From the NCBI GenBank assembly GCA_002007465.1, contig LNAC01000009.1:5233167-5297166 (forward strand): a DNA stretch of 64,000 nucleotides, given 5' to 3'. A program made the position numbers and the translations under genes. The notes under the pieces are model-generated. The model saw only the letters and a program-made list of their open reading frames with translations. It was not told the DNA's origin and searched no databases. This DNA comes from Ailurus styani (lineage: Eukaryota > Chordata > Mammalia > Carnivora > Ailuridae). This document shows, one piece after another, positions 23,293 to 35,183 of this stretch (position 1 is the stretch's first letter; the number at the start of each line of letters is the position of its first letter).

Positions 23293-23306
23293 CCATCAGG
23301 GGGCAG
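23293..23306 (+). promoter_or_regulatory. CTCF-like motif
   Basis: CCATCAGGGGGCAG matches 13 of 14 positions of the CTCF core CCASYAGRKGGCRS on the plus strand, in unique sequence just right of a SINE. It is oriented opposite to the motif at 16779-16792. Confidence 0.4.
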
Positions 23307-23630
23307 TAGGTGCTGGTATTTTCTTAAATGATTTTTCTTTCCAAGGAGACCCTGCATGAAGGGTTGCAGAAGGAAAAGATGCAAGTGGGCCCCACGGCTG
23401 ATAACCTCTCTGTAGCTTTATTTTGTTTTTGGCTTTGTGCATATTTATTTGATTAATTATTATTTGATTATTTGATTAGTTATTATTCCCAGACCGCAGT
23501 AATCCATTAAGCAAAACTATACAGACAAAGTCGAGGCTTAATTAAACAGAACTTTGACCTCAGTTGGGGGAAAAGGAGTTTATTTAACACAAAGGTAAAA
23601 TAGTTTGTGGCAGCCAGAGGGATGATATTG

Positions 23631-23856
23631 TTTTTCTTTTCTTTTCTTTTTTCTTTTTTCTTTTTTTTAGAGATTTTATTTATTTATTTGACACACAGAG
23701 AGAGATCACAAGTAGGCAGAGAGGCAGGCAGAGAGAGGAGGAAGCAGGCTCCCTGCTGAGCAGGGAGCCCGATGTGGGGCTCGATCCCAGGACCCTGAGA
23801 TCATGACCTGAGCCGAAGGCAGAGGCTTTAAGCCACTGAGCCACCCAGGCACCCCT
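23631..23856 (-). mobile_element. Young SINEC (mustelid-type), minus strand
   Basis: Complete element with a long TTTTC-interrupted tail; ends GAGCCACCCAGGCACCCC. Similar TGATG...TTTTTCTT sequence on both sides marks the target site. Confidence 0.96.
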
Positions 23857-23879
23857 GATGTTTTTTTCTTCCCAATTTT

Positions 23880-24330
23880 TATTATAAGATTTTTCAAAAT
23901 ACAGGGAAGTTGAAAGAATTGTACAATGGACATTCATATAGCCTCTATCTGGATTCAGCAATGATTCATACTTACCTGTCTCTCTCTTTCTGTCTCTTTT
24001 CATATGTATAATATTAATATATTTCATTATAATATCAATATTATATTTTAATATTATTGTATAATATTAATATTCATGTTTTATATATTTAGTGTATATA
24101 TTAATTTTTCCCCTGAGCCCTTTAGAAGTCAGTGGTAGACATCATGACCCTTCACTCCCAAACTTCTTTTCATCTCCTAAGATAAAAACATTCTCCTGCC
24201 TAACTATAATGCCTTTATTATACCTCCCCAAAATTTACAGTTATTTCATCATCCCATTAAACCTTTCAGAGGGACTAATTCAAATTTCAGGGAAACCAAT
24301 TGCCGTTGATCAGCAGTTTCAAGGAATACA
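23880..24330 (+). mobile_element. Ancient LINE 3' fragment (L1M-like)
   Basis: GAATTGTACAATGGACATTC, AGACATCATGACCCTTCAC and CATCTCCTAAGATAAAAACA match the 3' region of old mammalian L1s as I remember them. An AT-only expansion (24000-24095) is embedded. Confidence 0.55.
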
Positions 24331-24759
24331 TAATATGCATCCCATAGGAACTTAGTAAACTTAGTCGACGAACTTCCATCACCACCATCTTTAAAAATAC
24401 GGTAATTCCGCGCAGACTGCCTGGATGTGAGGCCACGTCAGATCACCGTGTCCAGGCCACCAGTGCTCCCGACGGGGCTCCCCCAGGTCTCCCAGCAGCC
24501 ACAGGGGCAGACACTGAAGGCAAGAGGAAAATTGCTGGAAACAAAAGACAGAGTCACAGGGCGCCGAACTTGGCCTCCGCAGCCTCCCAGTAATGAGTAA
24601 TGGTACCAGAGAGGGGGTCCGTGCCAGCCACCACTGCTCAGCCACGACGTGGCAGACAGAGCTCGGCTCCTGGCCGGGGTCCCTCCACTTACCAGGGCAA
24701 GAGCGGGGTTTTTTTTTAATTGTTTTCAAAACAGATTTCATGTGGTCCCAAAATGAGAC

Positions 24760-24985
24760 CATGATTGTAAATTAAAGTGTAATTAGCCTTTACGCTTTTA
24801 TATTCATTAACTCTTCTCTGTTAATGATGCTAGGCTGGAGCAGAAACCCTGCATTATGAAACCACATCCAGGAAATAAAATAGTGATTTAGATAATGGCC
24901 ACAATGTATTGCTACTTACACATAATTAAACAAATGCTCCATTTAAACTTGGAAACATGACTGAATGTTGATTAACCCTCGCCCG
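24760..24985. promoter_or_regulatory. Candidate conserved non-coding element, homeobox-motif rich
   Basis: Repeated TAAT/ATTA cores (GTGTAATTAGCC, CATTAACTC, GTTAATGATG, CATAATTAAAC, TGATTAACCC), an AACCACA Runx-like word and GATAATGG in 225 unique bases. Confidence 0.4.
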
Positions 24986-25187
24986 GCGATTCTGTTCGGA
25001 ACTGGGGAAGGGGAGGCGCCGTGAGCTGGTCCGGAACAGAGTGTCTGGGCCAGCCACGTCCGCCTGCCACGTCCGCCAGCCACACCTGTGCAGGGCGGGT
25101 GCAGCTCTCATGCCAGGGAGCGTGGCCGTCCATGGCCACGACCATGAGAGTGATTCTGGGACCACTTCGGAAACCACCACCCCACGT

Positions 25188-25500
25188 GGAATAAGCCAAA
25201 CACAAAAGGGTAGACAGTGCGCGATTCCCCTTCCGTGAGGTCCCCGGAGCAGTCGAGTTCATGGAGACAGAAAGCAGACCGGTTGCTGGCAGGGGCTGGG
25301 GGAGGAGGGGAGGGGGAGGCAGGGTTTCAGGGGTACACGTCTCAGCACGGGGAGATGAAAAGTTCTGCGGATGAGCAGTGGTGAGTGTGAATGTGCTTCT
25401 TGGCCTGAACTGTACACTTACCCAGTTAAATGGTAAATTGTACGTTACGTGTCTATACTATGACTTTCTCAGTTGATGTAAAGCATAAAGAAGGAGAAGA
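25188..25500 (+). mobile_element. L1 3' end fragment
   Basis: AATAAGCCAAACACAAAAGG, GTTGCTGGCAGGGGCTGGGG, GGAGATGAAAAGTTCTGCGG and CTGAACTGTACACTTA follow the usual order of an L1 ORF2 end plus 3' UTR. Confidence 0.75.
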
Positions 25501-26764
25501 CGAGGAGGAGGGGGAAGGGTGGGCCCCATCCAGCTCAGCTGCCGGGTGGCCGCTGACGTCAGAAGATTTGCCCTTTTCCTTAGGTTGACTCACTCCATTC
25601 GTCGGTCTCCTGAGACCTGACTCTGATCTTATGGGCAATTTTTTTATTTTTAAAAATTATAATAAAGAATTATTTAAAATGTAAATAATTCAGACCTATT
25701 GAATAAAAAGTTAAGTTTCTGGTTCTCCAACCAGAAACAGGACTCTCGGAAAACAGCACTCAATAACTTCCCCTGGGTCACTTCCCTGCCTATATCTTTC
25801 TGAAATAACATGTCCTCTTGCTGGCGTTTCCCCCAGAAGCAGACCCTGAGACAGGAAACGGAAAAACGGGTGCACAGTCTGCGCGGTGACCCAGGCAACG
25901 CCAGAAGGGAAGTGGGGAAAGAAGGTAAAGAAAGGGAAGCAACCCACAAACAGGTCATTTATTGCTATGTAACAAAGGGCCCCAAAATCTAGTAGCTTGA
26001 AACACCAATCATTATTTGTTACTTCTCAGGATTTCTGTGGGTCAGGAAAGCAGACTGCGGGGGTGAATGGTCTCTGCTGCCTAGTGTCTGGAGCTTGGGC
26101 TGGTAAATTCAAAGACTGGGGCTGGAATCATCAGAGGGTCACTTGCTCACTCACCCCTCCAGTGGTTGATGCTGGCTGTGACCTGCGGGTTCCGTTGGGG
26201 CTGTCAGCTGAAACCCCGCAATCACTGAGACAGAGACAGACAGAGACAGATAGAAGATGATTCTGCTGCATGTCAGGAAGATCTGCCCAACTTCAGGGAT
26301 GGAGGGATGTCAACGGGCCGCTGTAGGAGGGGAGGTACCCCCTGCCACAGTCACCAGGCAAGTTTCCCTGGAACTCAGTTCCACCAGGGGCCTCTGGGAG
26401 GTAGGCTGCCACACTGAAATTTATTGAGGGTGCCCCTTCCAGGCCTGGGTCACGGGCTCCTGCATGCCCTTCCGCTTCCTGCTGGGAAACGCAACAACAG
26501 CTTTGGAGACATCTTGCTGAGGATGTCGGAAGCTTCCTGAGCCCGCATCCCCGAAGCACCAAAGGGAGGGTAGCCCCCCTCTGCCTTTAGTTACCTCACA
26601 TCTGTCCGCAGCCTGGGACTGTGACTCCTGGCAGCAAACGTGTGCGGGTCTGTTTGTTACTGTAGCTCAGCCTACTCTCATACAAGGGCCTCCTCTCGGA
26701 TCGAAGCATCTGAAATTGCCGTGTTACCACTTCGTACTCAAAAATGACCAAATGTTAGCAATTT

Positions 26765-27050
26765 CAGATGACTCGACAGAATATATGGAACCCGTTCTTT
26801 TCCCCCGTGGGTGGTCCCCACTTATTCAACCACCCTCCTTTGGGTAAACATCTGTGTTGTTTCCTGGTTGTTTTTTGTTTTTGTTTTTGTTTTTGTCCTC
26901 ACAAATAATGCTGCAGTCAACATTCTTCAATATTTATCATGAATTTGTCTGAGTGTGTCTATCGATAGATCCCACAAAGTGGCATTGCTGCTCATTTAAG
27001 AGTTTGATAGGTGCTGCTGAAATTGCTCTCAAACACTTTCTGACAATTAC
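26765..27050 (+). mobile_element. Ancient LINE fragment
   Basis: ACAAATAATGCTGCAGTCAAC and AAAGTGGCATTGCTGC resemble the 3' part of old L1 elements. Family assignment is tentative. Confidence 0.5.
26873..26897. repeat. (GTTTTT)n microsatellite
   Basis: Four units of a T-rich hexamer inside an old LINE-like stretch. Confidence 0.9.
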
Positions 27051-27084
27051 GAGTGTATGTGTATTTCTGCGTGTGTTTAAGCAA

Positions 27085-27300
27085 ATGCTAATGTAGGAGT
27101 TAGTACGTGGACAGTCACTATTCTATGTTCTTTACAAATATTAATTTATTTAAACTTTGCAACAACCCTGTGAGGTAGGTACTATTAATCCCATTTTATA
27201 GATGGGGTAACTGAGGCCAAGAGAGGTAACTTGCCCAAGGTCACACCACTTGTAAGTGGTGGAGGGTGGAGCTGGGATTTGAGCCCAGGGATGCTATTCC
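27085..27300 (+). mobile_element. MIR element
   Basis: CAACAACCCTGTGAGGTAGG, CATTTTATAGATGGGGTAAC, TTGCCCAAGGTCACACCAC and GGATTTGAGCCCAGGGA. Confidence 0.93.
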
Positions 27301-27508
27301 AGAAGCATCCTTATGACCCCTGTGAGGGGAGGCTTGCCCTGAGAGGCCCCCTCAGACTCAAAGGCAGCCCCTGGGCTGGGCCCTGGGAGGTCCACTCTCT
27401 CGCCTTTCAAGAAAAGCAAACAGCAGCAGGGTCACTGCCATTGTGAGCCCTGGGCCTGCCCTGGGGTAAGGGCAGCTTAATAGAAAAACAATTTAAAAAT
27501 GAGTAACT

Positions 27509-27715
27509 TGGGGCACCTGGGTGGCTCAGTGGGTTAAAGCCTCTGCCTTTGGCTCAGATCATGATCTCAGGGTCCTGGGATCGAGCCCCACATCGGGCTC
27601 TCTGCTCAGCAGGGAGCCTGCTTCCTCCTCTCTCTGCCTGCCTCTCAGCCTACTTGTGATCTCTCTCCCTCTGTGAAATAAATAAATAAAATCTTTAAAA
27701 AAAATTTTTTTTAAT
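27509..27715 (+). mobile_element. Young SINEC (mustelid-type), plus strand
   Basis: Complete element with GTGGGTTAAAGCCTCTGCC box. Perfect target-site duplication AAAAATGAGTAACT at 27495-27508 and 27716-27729. Confidence 0.98.
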
Positions 27716-30659
27716 AAAAATGAGTAACTCAACAGGAGTCTTCCCCTGATTCCATTTCTTCTTACTCAGCATGGGGCTTCCTGTGTTATTGGTCCCTGGA
27801 ATCCGACGGAGCTGCCCATGAAATCTGGCCCTGCTGCCAGCAGTCTCGAGCCCTTCTCTGAGACTTCATCCTTGTGTCTAAAAAATGCTGGTAATAACTG
27901 GAGAAATTAGCGAAAGCACCACAGTTTCCCTCATTCGCTCAAGAAGCCCTCACTTTCACATGAGCAGCAGCGGTCCCGGGCCCAGAACCCCCAGGTGCAG
28001 CCGCTCCCAGAGACCGTGGACACACCTGGCATCTCAGGCCGTCCCGGGGAGAGGCTCCCTCTCGGACCCCAAGGGCCCCTCTGGACCTTCGCATCCCCAG
28101 TCTCCCACCCACAGTCATGCCAGGACTAACATAACATAAGCATAGTAAGTCGCCGTCCCGTAATGCTCACGGTGGCTTCGTTCCCAACCAACCCTGGCCT
28201 GATAGTTATTGGTCGTGGCCACGTTTCCGGAAGAGAGAACCTTCAGGATGGGACTCTGGCGTTGGTTCTCTGCTCTGAGGAGATGTGGTGGCATTGAATG
28301 CACTCTGGAGGGTGCAGAGGACTCTGAGGGTCCGTGCCATGCAAGAGCAAAGAAGTCCCTTAAATGCTCATCTCTAGACCCCACAATCAAGGCCTATGGC
28401 AGGGTCTGGGTGACCAAGCAGATGCGGGTATGGCCCGTGTCAGTGGAAATAAAGAGAAGGACCATGGGGCTGCTTGGTTACTTCTAAGTGCTCCAGAAAA
28501 CTTAGAAAAACGAAGATGATCTCCGGGCTTTCTAGAGCAAGGTCTGAGTGAAGAGCCAGAGGTTCTCTCTACTCCTGGAGAAACTCTAGCGGCCTCTCCT
28601 GAGGTGGTGAGATCTTCCTCAAGACAATCTCCCTCCACCCCTTACTTCTAGATGTTTCTAGATATATAACCAGACTCAAGACCTGGCAAGTTTCAGGGGG
28701 TCGGGGACAAGGCGTGACCCACGAGGAGGCATGGGGGTGCACCGGTGTCTCACACGATGTTGCCGGCTCACATCAACAGACAAACGTGTATGGCAATGGC
28801 CCCCAAAGTGTGGTGCCTCCTAGTGGAAGGGATATGATGTTGGGTCTGGGCAAATGTATTGATGTGGGTGGGTGCGCTCAGCAGAGATCCTGGGTTCCTT
28901 GTGTTAGCTCAGCAACTTGAAGTGGCTCGAAAAGTTTGCTCAGTTGGTTCACTGAAACCTGGACCCCAAAGGGAGCCTATACTGAGGGAAGCTGAGTTGC
29001 CAGAATTTCTTTAGTGTAGAAGAAAGTATTCAAAAGATTCAAGAGAGGACTCAAATGTTGACGTGAACTTATTATTTAATGCCCGTTCAACCACCCCTCA
29101 CCACATTCGGGGGGTGGGCAGGGGCATTTATTAATTACTTATCATTTGATGAATCATGATGCCCCAAAACTGAAATAAGTGGGCGTCCTAATAAAATCTT
29201 GATTTGCATAAGCAGAAAAGCCGTAGGTCTGGTAAACGGAAGTCTAACTGAAGAAATGTGACCCTCAGACTGGGCGGGTCATGGACACAGAGTCCCCTGA
29301 AGGACAGAGGCCGGATCCGCTTGAGGAAGGACCCGGCTACACAGCCAAAAGTGTATTGTATAACATTTCCTCCTGATTTTCCGCCAAAGGGCCCTGAGGC
29401 CACTTACCAGAGCGTGCCTGGGAGAAGAGGAAATATGAAATAATTTAGGGATAGTGGATGCTGGTTCGGAGCCGCCACTAATTCCAGAAGACCTAAAAGT
29501 TCACCTTGGTTCACTCAGAGCATGGGCTTCTGGAGGAATTCTGGAGACCCACGGCTGTGTAACAAACCACAACCATTTTCTTGTATCTTGTTAGCTTGTG
29601 GGCCAGGAGACCAGACCAGGCTCGGGGAGACAATCTCTTGCTCCTCATGCTGTCAACCGAGGTCATTCAGGGGTACGCAGCTGACAAGGGGCTGGGCTGG
29701 TCTCTCACATATCTGGTTCCCTGGCAAAGATGGGCCCCAGGCAGGTCTCAGCTGGGACTGGCGGCCGTCTATAGGTTCCGTGAGTGACTCGGGGTTCCCT
29801 GAGCAAGGGGACCAACAAACAAGGTAGAAAGTGCCTCACCTGTGTGACCCGGTGTCAGAGTCCATAGTGTCACTTGAAGCAGCCGCAGCCCACCCCATTC
29901 AAGGGAAGGGGGTCACAGGCCCCACCTCTCGAGGGGGGACATGTCAAAGCGCGGATGGCCGCGTGTTAAGAATATTGCAGGAAACACATCAGGTAATTAG
30001 GATCACTTGGCTGAGCTCCAGCTCACGGGGACCCAGTGGGTCCCTGCACAGAGCTCAGGGCTGTTTTCTCGGTTTGGGAATGCACAGCTGGAATGCACAC
30101 CTTCAGCCACCGGCGGTTCCTTACCTGGGCCGCGAGGGCTTTCACAGGAGTCAAGGCCAAATGGGAGCGCCCCCCGCCCCCGCAAAACGGTAACGTGGAA
30201 GCAAACTGCATTCCTGGCGGGTCAGCAGGGACTGGGCCCCGCACGGATGACACGCACGCTGCAGGCACGGTTATTCCCAGCGCGTCCCCATTCCACTCAC
30301 CTAGGACAGATGGAGCCCGCGGGACGGCGGGAGACATCGTAAACTCGCTCAGGTGGTGCTTCCAACTGCAGCTGCTGGTCCAGATGTGGTTTCCTCGCTG
30401 GAGCCGCTCGGGACATCTGGCTCCTCTTCTCTGATCAAAGCAGTTTACTTGCAGTTGGCAGGGCCACTAATACACCTTCCCCGTCCACCTTCGGGGTTCT
30501 GTCGACTACCCAGCCCCCTGTCCTAAACTAGACCCCAGGGACCGGGAGAGCCTCTCCCTTCCACGCACCACCACACGCGTGTCCTGAGCCCCCGGAAGAC
30601 CGCTCCCCAAAGAGCCCAGACGGCGGCTGGCGGGGGAATTGGGGCATGCCCCTGCCGTC

Positions 30660-30852
30660 TTTTTTTTTTTTTTTAAAGATTTCATTTATTTGAGAGAGAG
30701 ATCACAAGTGGGCAGAGAGGCAGGCAGAGAGAGAGGAGGAAACAGGCTCCCTGCTGAGCAGAGAGCCCGATGCGGGCCTCGATCCCAGGACCCTGAGATC
30801 ATGACCTGAGCCGAAGGCAGAGGCTTTAACCCACGGAACCACCCAGGCACCC
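30660..30852 (-). mobile_element. Young SINEC (mustelid-type), minus strand
   Basis: Complete element with perfect target-site duplication ATGCCCCTGCCGTC at 30646-30659 and 30853-30866. Confidence 0.98.
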
Positions 30853-32962
30853 ATGCCCCTGCCGTCGGAGGAGGAGGAGCGCCTGGTTCCCCTTGGCATA
30901 GACACTGATTCCGAGAGTGGTTTCCCTTCCGAAAACACTATCCGTGCACAGCTGGAAGGGAAATAAACATCCCCCCAACGTGAATAAAGGGGATTTTGTG
31001 TGCTTCGGGTACCCCGCAGCTGCAGACCCCCAGAGAGGAGCCCCCCATTAGCAGCAGCCCCACGTAGACTTCTCCCCGAGGGCCCCCTTTGCAGCCAACA
31101 GCTGTGGCCGACCGGGCTTCAGACGGGCTGGCTGGGGAGCCTTCCCCTGACCCTCCAATTTCTCCTTGGGGGTCATTTCCCAGGCCCTTCCGCACCGTGT
31201 CAGGCCTAACTATATAAACCTCTTACCCCGTAGCACTCTGGGCGGCTCAGGAGGGATCGTGATGGGCCCCAGGGACCCCTGTGCCAGGGCTCAGAGGTGA
31301 GAGAGCACGGGGGCAAGTTCCGTCTGCTCCGAGAGTGGAGAAGGGCAGGGGGAGCGGCTTCTGGGGGAGGAGGGAGGCGGAGGGGAGGGCGTTTGTCCCT
31401 CTGCCAGGTCGAGAGACGCAGCCCAACGCCACCAAGGTCCCCTCCCTGCCCCGCCAGCCAGGCCTGCTGCCCCCCGGCCCCCACCTCTGTGGGGCCTTCG
31501 GCCAAGCCCTGCCTCTTCTGCGTGTTTCCCTGCCTGTACACAGGGGGAAGGAAGACTCATCCTCCAGAGCTTTTCCAGCTCCCAGACTTGCGGGGTCTCT
31601 TCTGGGAAGCATCTGGTTTGGGAGAACAGAGCCCCCCCTATAAAAAAAACAAAACCAAACGACAACAAAGCAGGTGTTCATTCCTTGCTGCCCCTGACTC
31701 AGATCTTGGAGCGCATAGCTGGGCCCTGGGCTGTGTCTGAGGCCCGGAAGCGGTGGACAGGGGCGCCTGGTGGCGGCTAGAGGACAGCAAGGCCCAGGCC
31801 AAGCAGAAGGGGGACACTTCCCCTCCAAACTCGAGGGCACGTGGTGCAGTGACATCGGAAATAGCGCCGGTGGGGTGGCTGGTGGGGGGGTGGATGTTCA
31901 CCCCCCAGCAACGGATGAAGGGAGCCGGGCTCAGGGAAGTCAGTACCTTGTCCAAGGCACCAGGGAAGTGAGGGCGGGAGGAGCCTGGCCCCCAAGCCCT
32001 TCCCGGGGCAGGCGGTGTGGCAAGTACCACTAAGAGGATGGGGAACCGCTGAAACTTACTGCCCACCAGTGGTTCCGGAGCCAGAAGGTTGAACTTGGGG
32101 TGTGAGCCCGGTTGACGCCTTCTGGGGGCTGGGGGCAGGAAGAGTGTCTCCCCTGATGGTTGCTGCAGAAACAACGCCCACCTCTGCCATGACTTCCCAC
32201 GGCGCTCTCCCCGTGCGCTCTCAGTGTCAATTTCCCCTTCTGCGAGGACACCAGGCTCCACCAGCCAGGCCGGATTAGGGCCAATGACGAATGACTTCCT
32301 TAGTCGAGGACAGGGTCTTTACAGAGGTGATCAACTATTTTAACTTGAGGTGAGGCCCCCTTGTGCTGTGACTCTGGGGGGGAAAGCAGAGGGGAGGGAA
32401 TGGGGTTTGTGTGGTCGGTGGTGTGAGCCAGACCCCTGGTGAGCCCAGACCCAGGTCCCCAGGGCCCCCCGGTGCTGCTCAGCCCAGGACTCTCTAGTCG
32501 ATCTGTAGATCATCTGAGATCCCTCGAGATCAGGCTTCCTCTGGGAAGAGTGGTCAGGACTCTCTAAGCCACCCCTGCCGCTCAGTCGCCCCCAGCCCTT
32601 CCTCCCCCAGCCCTGCCGTCAGGATCTGCACTTACCCTCCACCTTCCCACACTCATAAAAGGAAATTAAAGCTTTTATCTTGATTACTAATGTAAAGACC
32701 CTGTCTCCAAATCAAGTCACATTCTGAGGTATGGGGGTCAGGACTTCAACGTTGGCGAGGGCGGGGCACGAGGAGGATGAGAGACAAATTCCATCCCTAA
32801 CAGCAGCTGAGAGCCCAGATTTGCTACCTGGGCCCTGCATGGCCTCAAATCTTGCTTGGAGGATCCCGTTGTTAAATTCACAGCAGGCTGGTCTCAGTTC
32901 ATGCACAAGGCAGACGGCCAGGCTGCCCTTTGGAGCCGGGTCTGGGTGGAGCAGACGAGACC

Positions 32963-33111
32963 CCGGGGGTTGGGGGGTGGGGGTNNNNNNNNNNNNNNNN
33001 NNNNNNNNNNNNNNNNNNNNNNNNNNNNNNNNNNNNNNNNNNNNNNNNNNNNNNNNNNNNNNNNNNNNNNNNNNNNNNNNNGGGGGTGGGGGTGGGGGTG
33101 GGGTTCTGATC
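32963..33111. repeat. G-rich tandem repeat (GGGGGT-type) interrupted by an assembly gap
   Basis: GGGGGT/TGGGGG units flank a run of 97 N (32985-33081) on both sides. The same unit on each side suggests that the gap is collapsed or unsequenced repeat. The G runs could form quadruplexes. Confidence 0.9.
32985..33081. other. Assembly gap (97 N)
   Basis: Unknown bases; the true length of the repeat is not represented. Confidence 1.
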
Positions 33112-33216
33112 AACCAGCACAGCAGCTTCTGGGCAAAGCTGCCTCCTCCCCACCCAGCTCGGCCCTTGCCGGGGGCCCAGCCCTGTGGGCCCCCCACAAC
33201 TCCATGCAAGGTGGGC

Positions 33217-33268
33217 ACGAACTAGTCCCATTTTACAGAGGAGGAAACTGAGACTCAGAGCAGGGAAA
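33217..33268 (+). mobile_element. MIR core fragment
   Basis: CCCATTTTACAGAGGAGGAA and CTGAGACTCAGAGCAGGG. Confidence 0.75.
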
Positions 33269-33424
33269 GCCCGGGTCCAGTGACTGACGCCCTGGACACC
33301 AGCCCCGGGCAGGACTCATCGGCCAGCTGGACCAGGACAGGACCTGCCTCCCCAGCTCTGGTGGGCGGCCTCCCCTCCAAAGCTCTGTCTTGTCACTGTG
33401 CAGAAGGGACAGGAATGAAAGGCT

Positions 33425-33525
33425 CTGACAAGGTCCAGCAGGACAGTTTATGTCCCCTGAGGGCAGGGCCTGCTCCTGTGTTGCCCCCTTCTGGGCCCAG
33501 TGGAACCTGGCACACTGAGGGCACT
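33425..33525 (+). mobile_element. L2 3' end fragment
   Basis: CCCCTGAGGGCAGGGCCTGC then CCCAGTGGAACCTGGCACAC, the order of the L2 3' end. Confidence 0.65.
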
Positions 33526-33593
33526 TAGGGAGAGCCCAGCAGTCGACGCACAGCTTCTAGAAAGGTGGATAATGAACAAAATCACAGCTTCTC

Positions 33594-33782
33594 TAAGCTC
33601 AGTCAGTTAAGTGTCTGACTCTTGGTTTTGGCTCAGTTCAAGGTCTCAGGGTCATGAGATCGAGCCCTGAGTCAGGCTCCGTGCTCAGTGGGGCATTTGC
33701 TTGGGATTCTCTCTCCCCCTTTCCCTCTGCCCCTCTACTGCCCTCAAATAAATAGATAAATCGTTTTGTTTTTTTTTTTTAA
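33594..33782 (+). mobile_element. SINEC, plus strand, 5'-truncated head
   Basis: Starts in CTCAGTCAGTTAAGTGTCTG and ends CAAATAAATAGATAAAT followed by a T/A tail. Confidence 0.9.
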
Positions 33783-34120
33783 GGAATTCACTTAAAAACT
33801 TGCGTAACTGTGAAATGTGAGCTCATGTGAGGTATAGAATCCCCAGGAGCTGCAGACACAGGGGAATTCCTACCCACTCACAGGCTCACCTCCAAGCACC
33901 TCATCTGACCCTCGCAAGAAAGATCGGGGGCAGGGCAAGAGGCCTCCTAGTCTGCCAGTCCCCATGGGAAAGGCACAAAGCCTTTTCCGCCCTCTCCCCT
34001 ATGAAACAAGAGCCTTACGTAGCTGAGAACAGGGCAGGAAAAGCCCCCAGCCCCACTGCAGTTGGGGGAACCAAACAGAAAAACCCTCTAACTCTGGGGG
34101 AGGAGTAGAAATACATCCTG

Positions 34121-34240
34121 GGAGGGGCGCCTGGCTGGCTCCATCAGCGAAGCATGTGACCCTTGATCTCGGGGCCATGAGTTCTAGCCCCATGCTGGGT
34201 GTAGAGATTACTTAAAAATAATGATAGTAAAAATTTAAAA
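34121..34240 (+). mobile_element. Short-form SINEC (GAGATTACTTAAA type), plus strand
   Basis: GGGGCGCCTGGCTGGCTCC through TAGAGATTACTTAAAAATAA. AATACATCCT repeats on both sides as a target-site duplication. Confidence 0.94.
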
Positions 34241-34686
34241 GGAATACATCCTCAGCACAGATCGTTAGAAAGTGAAATGACAGCCTGCAGAATGGGAGAA
34301 GACATTTGCAAGTCATATATCGGATAAGGAATTAATATCAAGAATGTATATGTAAGTGTGTATATATATAAAACTGAACTCAACAACATAAAAGACCCAA
34401 ACACCCGATTCTAAAATGGGCAAAGCACTTGAAAAGACAATTCTCCCAAGAAGATAGACACCCGGCTGATAAGCACGTGAAAAGATGCTCAACATTAATC
34501 ATTAGGGAAATGCAAATCAAAACTGCAGTGAGATACCACTTCCCACCCATCAGAACAGCTATTATTTAAAATACACAAAATAACCCAGAAAATAACAAGT
34601 GTTGTTCAGGAAGCAGAGAAACTGGGACACCTGTGCATCGCTGGTGGAAACGTACAATGGTGCAGCTGCTGTGGAGAAGGTGGAAA

Positions 34687-34879
34687 GGGATGCCTGGGTG
34701 GCTCAGTCAGTTAAGCGGCTGCCTTCAGCTCAGGTCATGATCCCAGGGTCATGGGATAGAGTCCCACGTCGGGCTCCTTGCTCAGAGGGGAGCCTGCTTC
34801 TCTCTGCCTCTGCCTGCCTCTCTGCCTGCCTGTGCTCTCTCTCTCTCTGTCTGATAAGTAAATAAAATCTTTAAAAAAT
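34687..34879 (+). mobile_element. SINEC, plus strand, nested in L1
   Basis: GGGATGCCTGGGTGGCTCAG through TAAGTAAATAAAATC and an A tail; interrupts the L1 fragment. Confidence 0.96.
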
Positions 34880-34991
34880 AATGAAACACAGGATTTCCGT
34901 GTGATCCCATGATCCCACTGTGGGCCGTGCCCCATAGGACGTAAAGCAGGGACTTGAAGGCATGTTCGTACATACTCACGGCAGCATTATT

Positions 34992-35183
34992 TTTTTTTTA
35001 AGATTTTATCTATTTATTTGACAGAGAGAGAGATCACAAGTAGGCAGAGAGGCAGGCAGAGAGAGGAGGAAGCAGGCTCCCTGCTGAGCAAGGAACCCGA
35101 TTTGGGGCTCGATCCCAGGACCCTGAGATCATGACCTGAGTTGAAGGCAGAGGCTTAACCCACTGAGCCACCCAGGCGCCCCT
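34992..35183 (-). mobile_element. Young SINEC (mustelid-type), minus strand, nested in L1
   Basis: Target-site duplication CACGGCAGCATTATT/CACAGCAGCATTATT, one mismatch, copied from the L1 host sequence. Confidence 0.97.

Larger units (their letters stand above)
17061..25187. other. Intergenic flank, SINE-dense
   Basis: No gene recognised. Six SINECs, several MIRs, the polypyrimidine tract and an AT-rich LINE-like region. The stretch 22195-22600 looks like an old interspersed repeat of unknown family (AACAGAAACTCACTCAAGCC, GATTGGCCCGGCTTGAG). Confidence 0.65.
25501..34257. other. Intergenic flank with old interspersed repeats and the assembly gap
   Basis: No gene recognised. 25960-26230 and 29540-29980 share a pattern (TGTGTAACAAA/TATGTAACAAA, then CTGTGGGTCAGG or TGTGGGCCAGG) that marks one old repeat family I cannot name. 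28115-28930 is unique without recognisable coding content. Confidence 0.6.

Noticed and set aside
24000..24095. AT palindromes (ATATTAATATAT) as an origin or attachment site
   Set aside because: Simple AT expansion inside an old LINE fragment.
32712..33225. Open frames spanning the N gap
   Set aside because: They exist only because unknown bases are read through; not evidence of coding.
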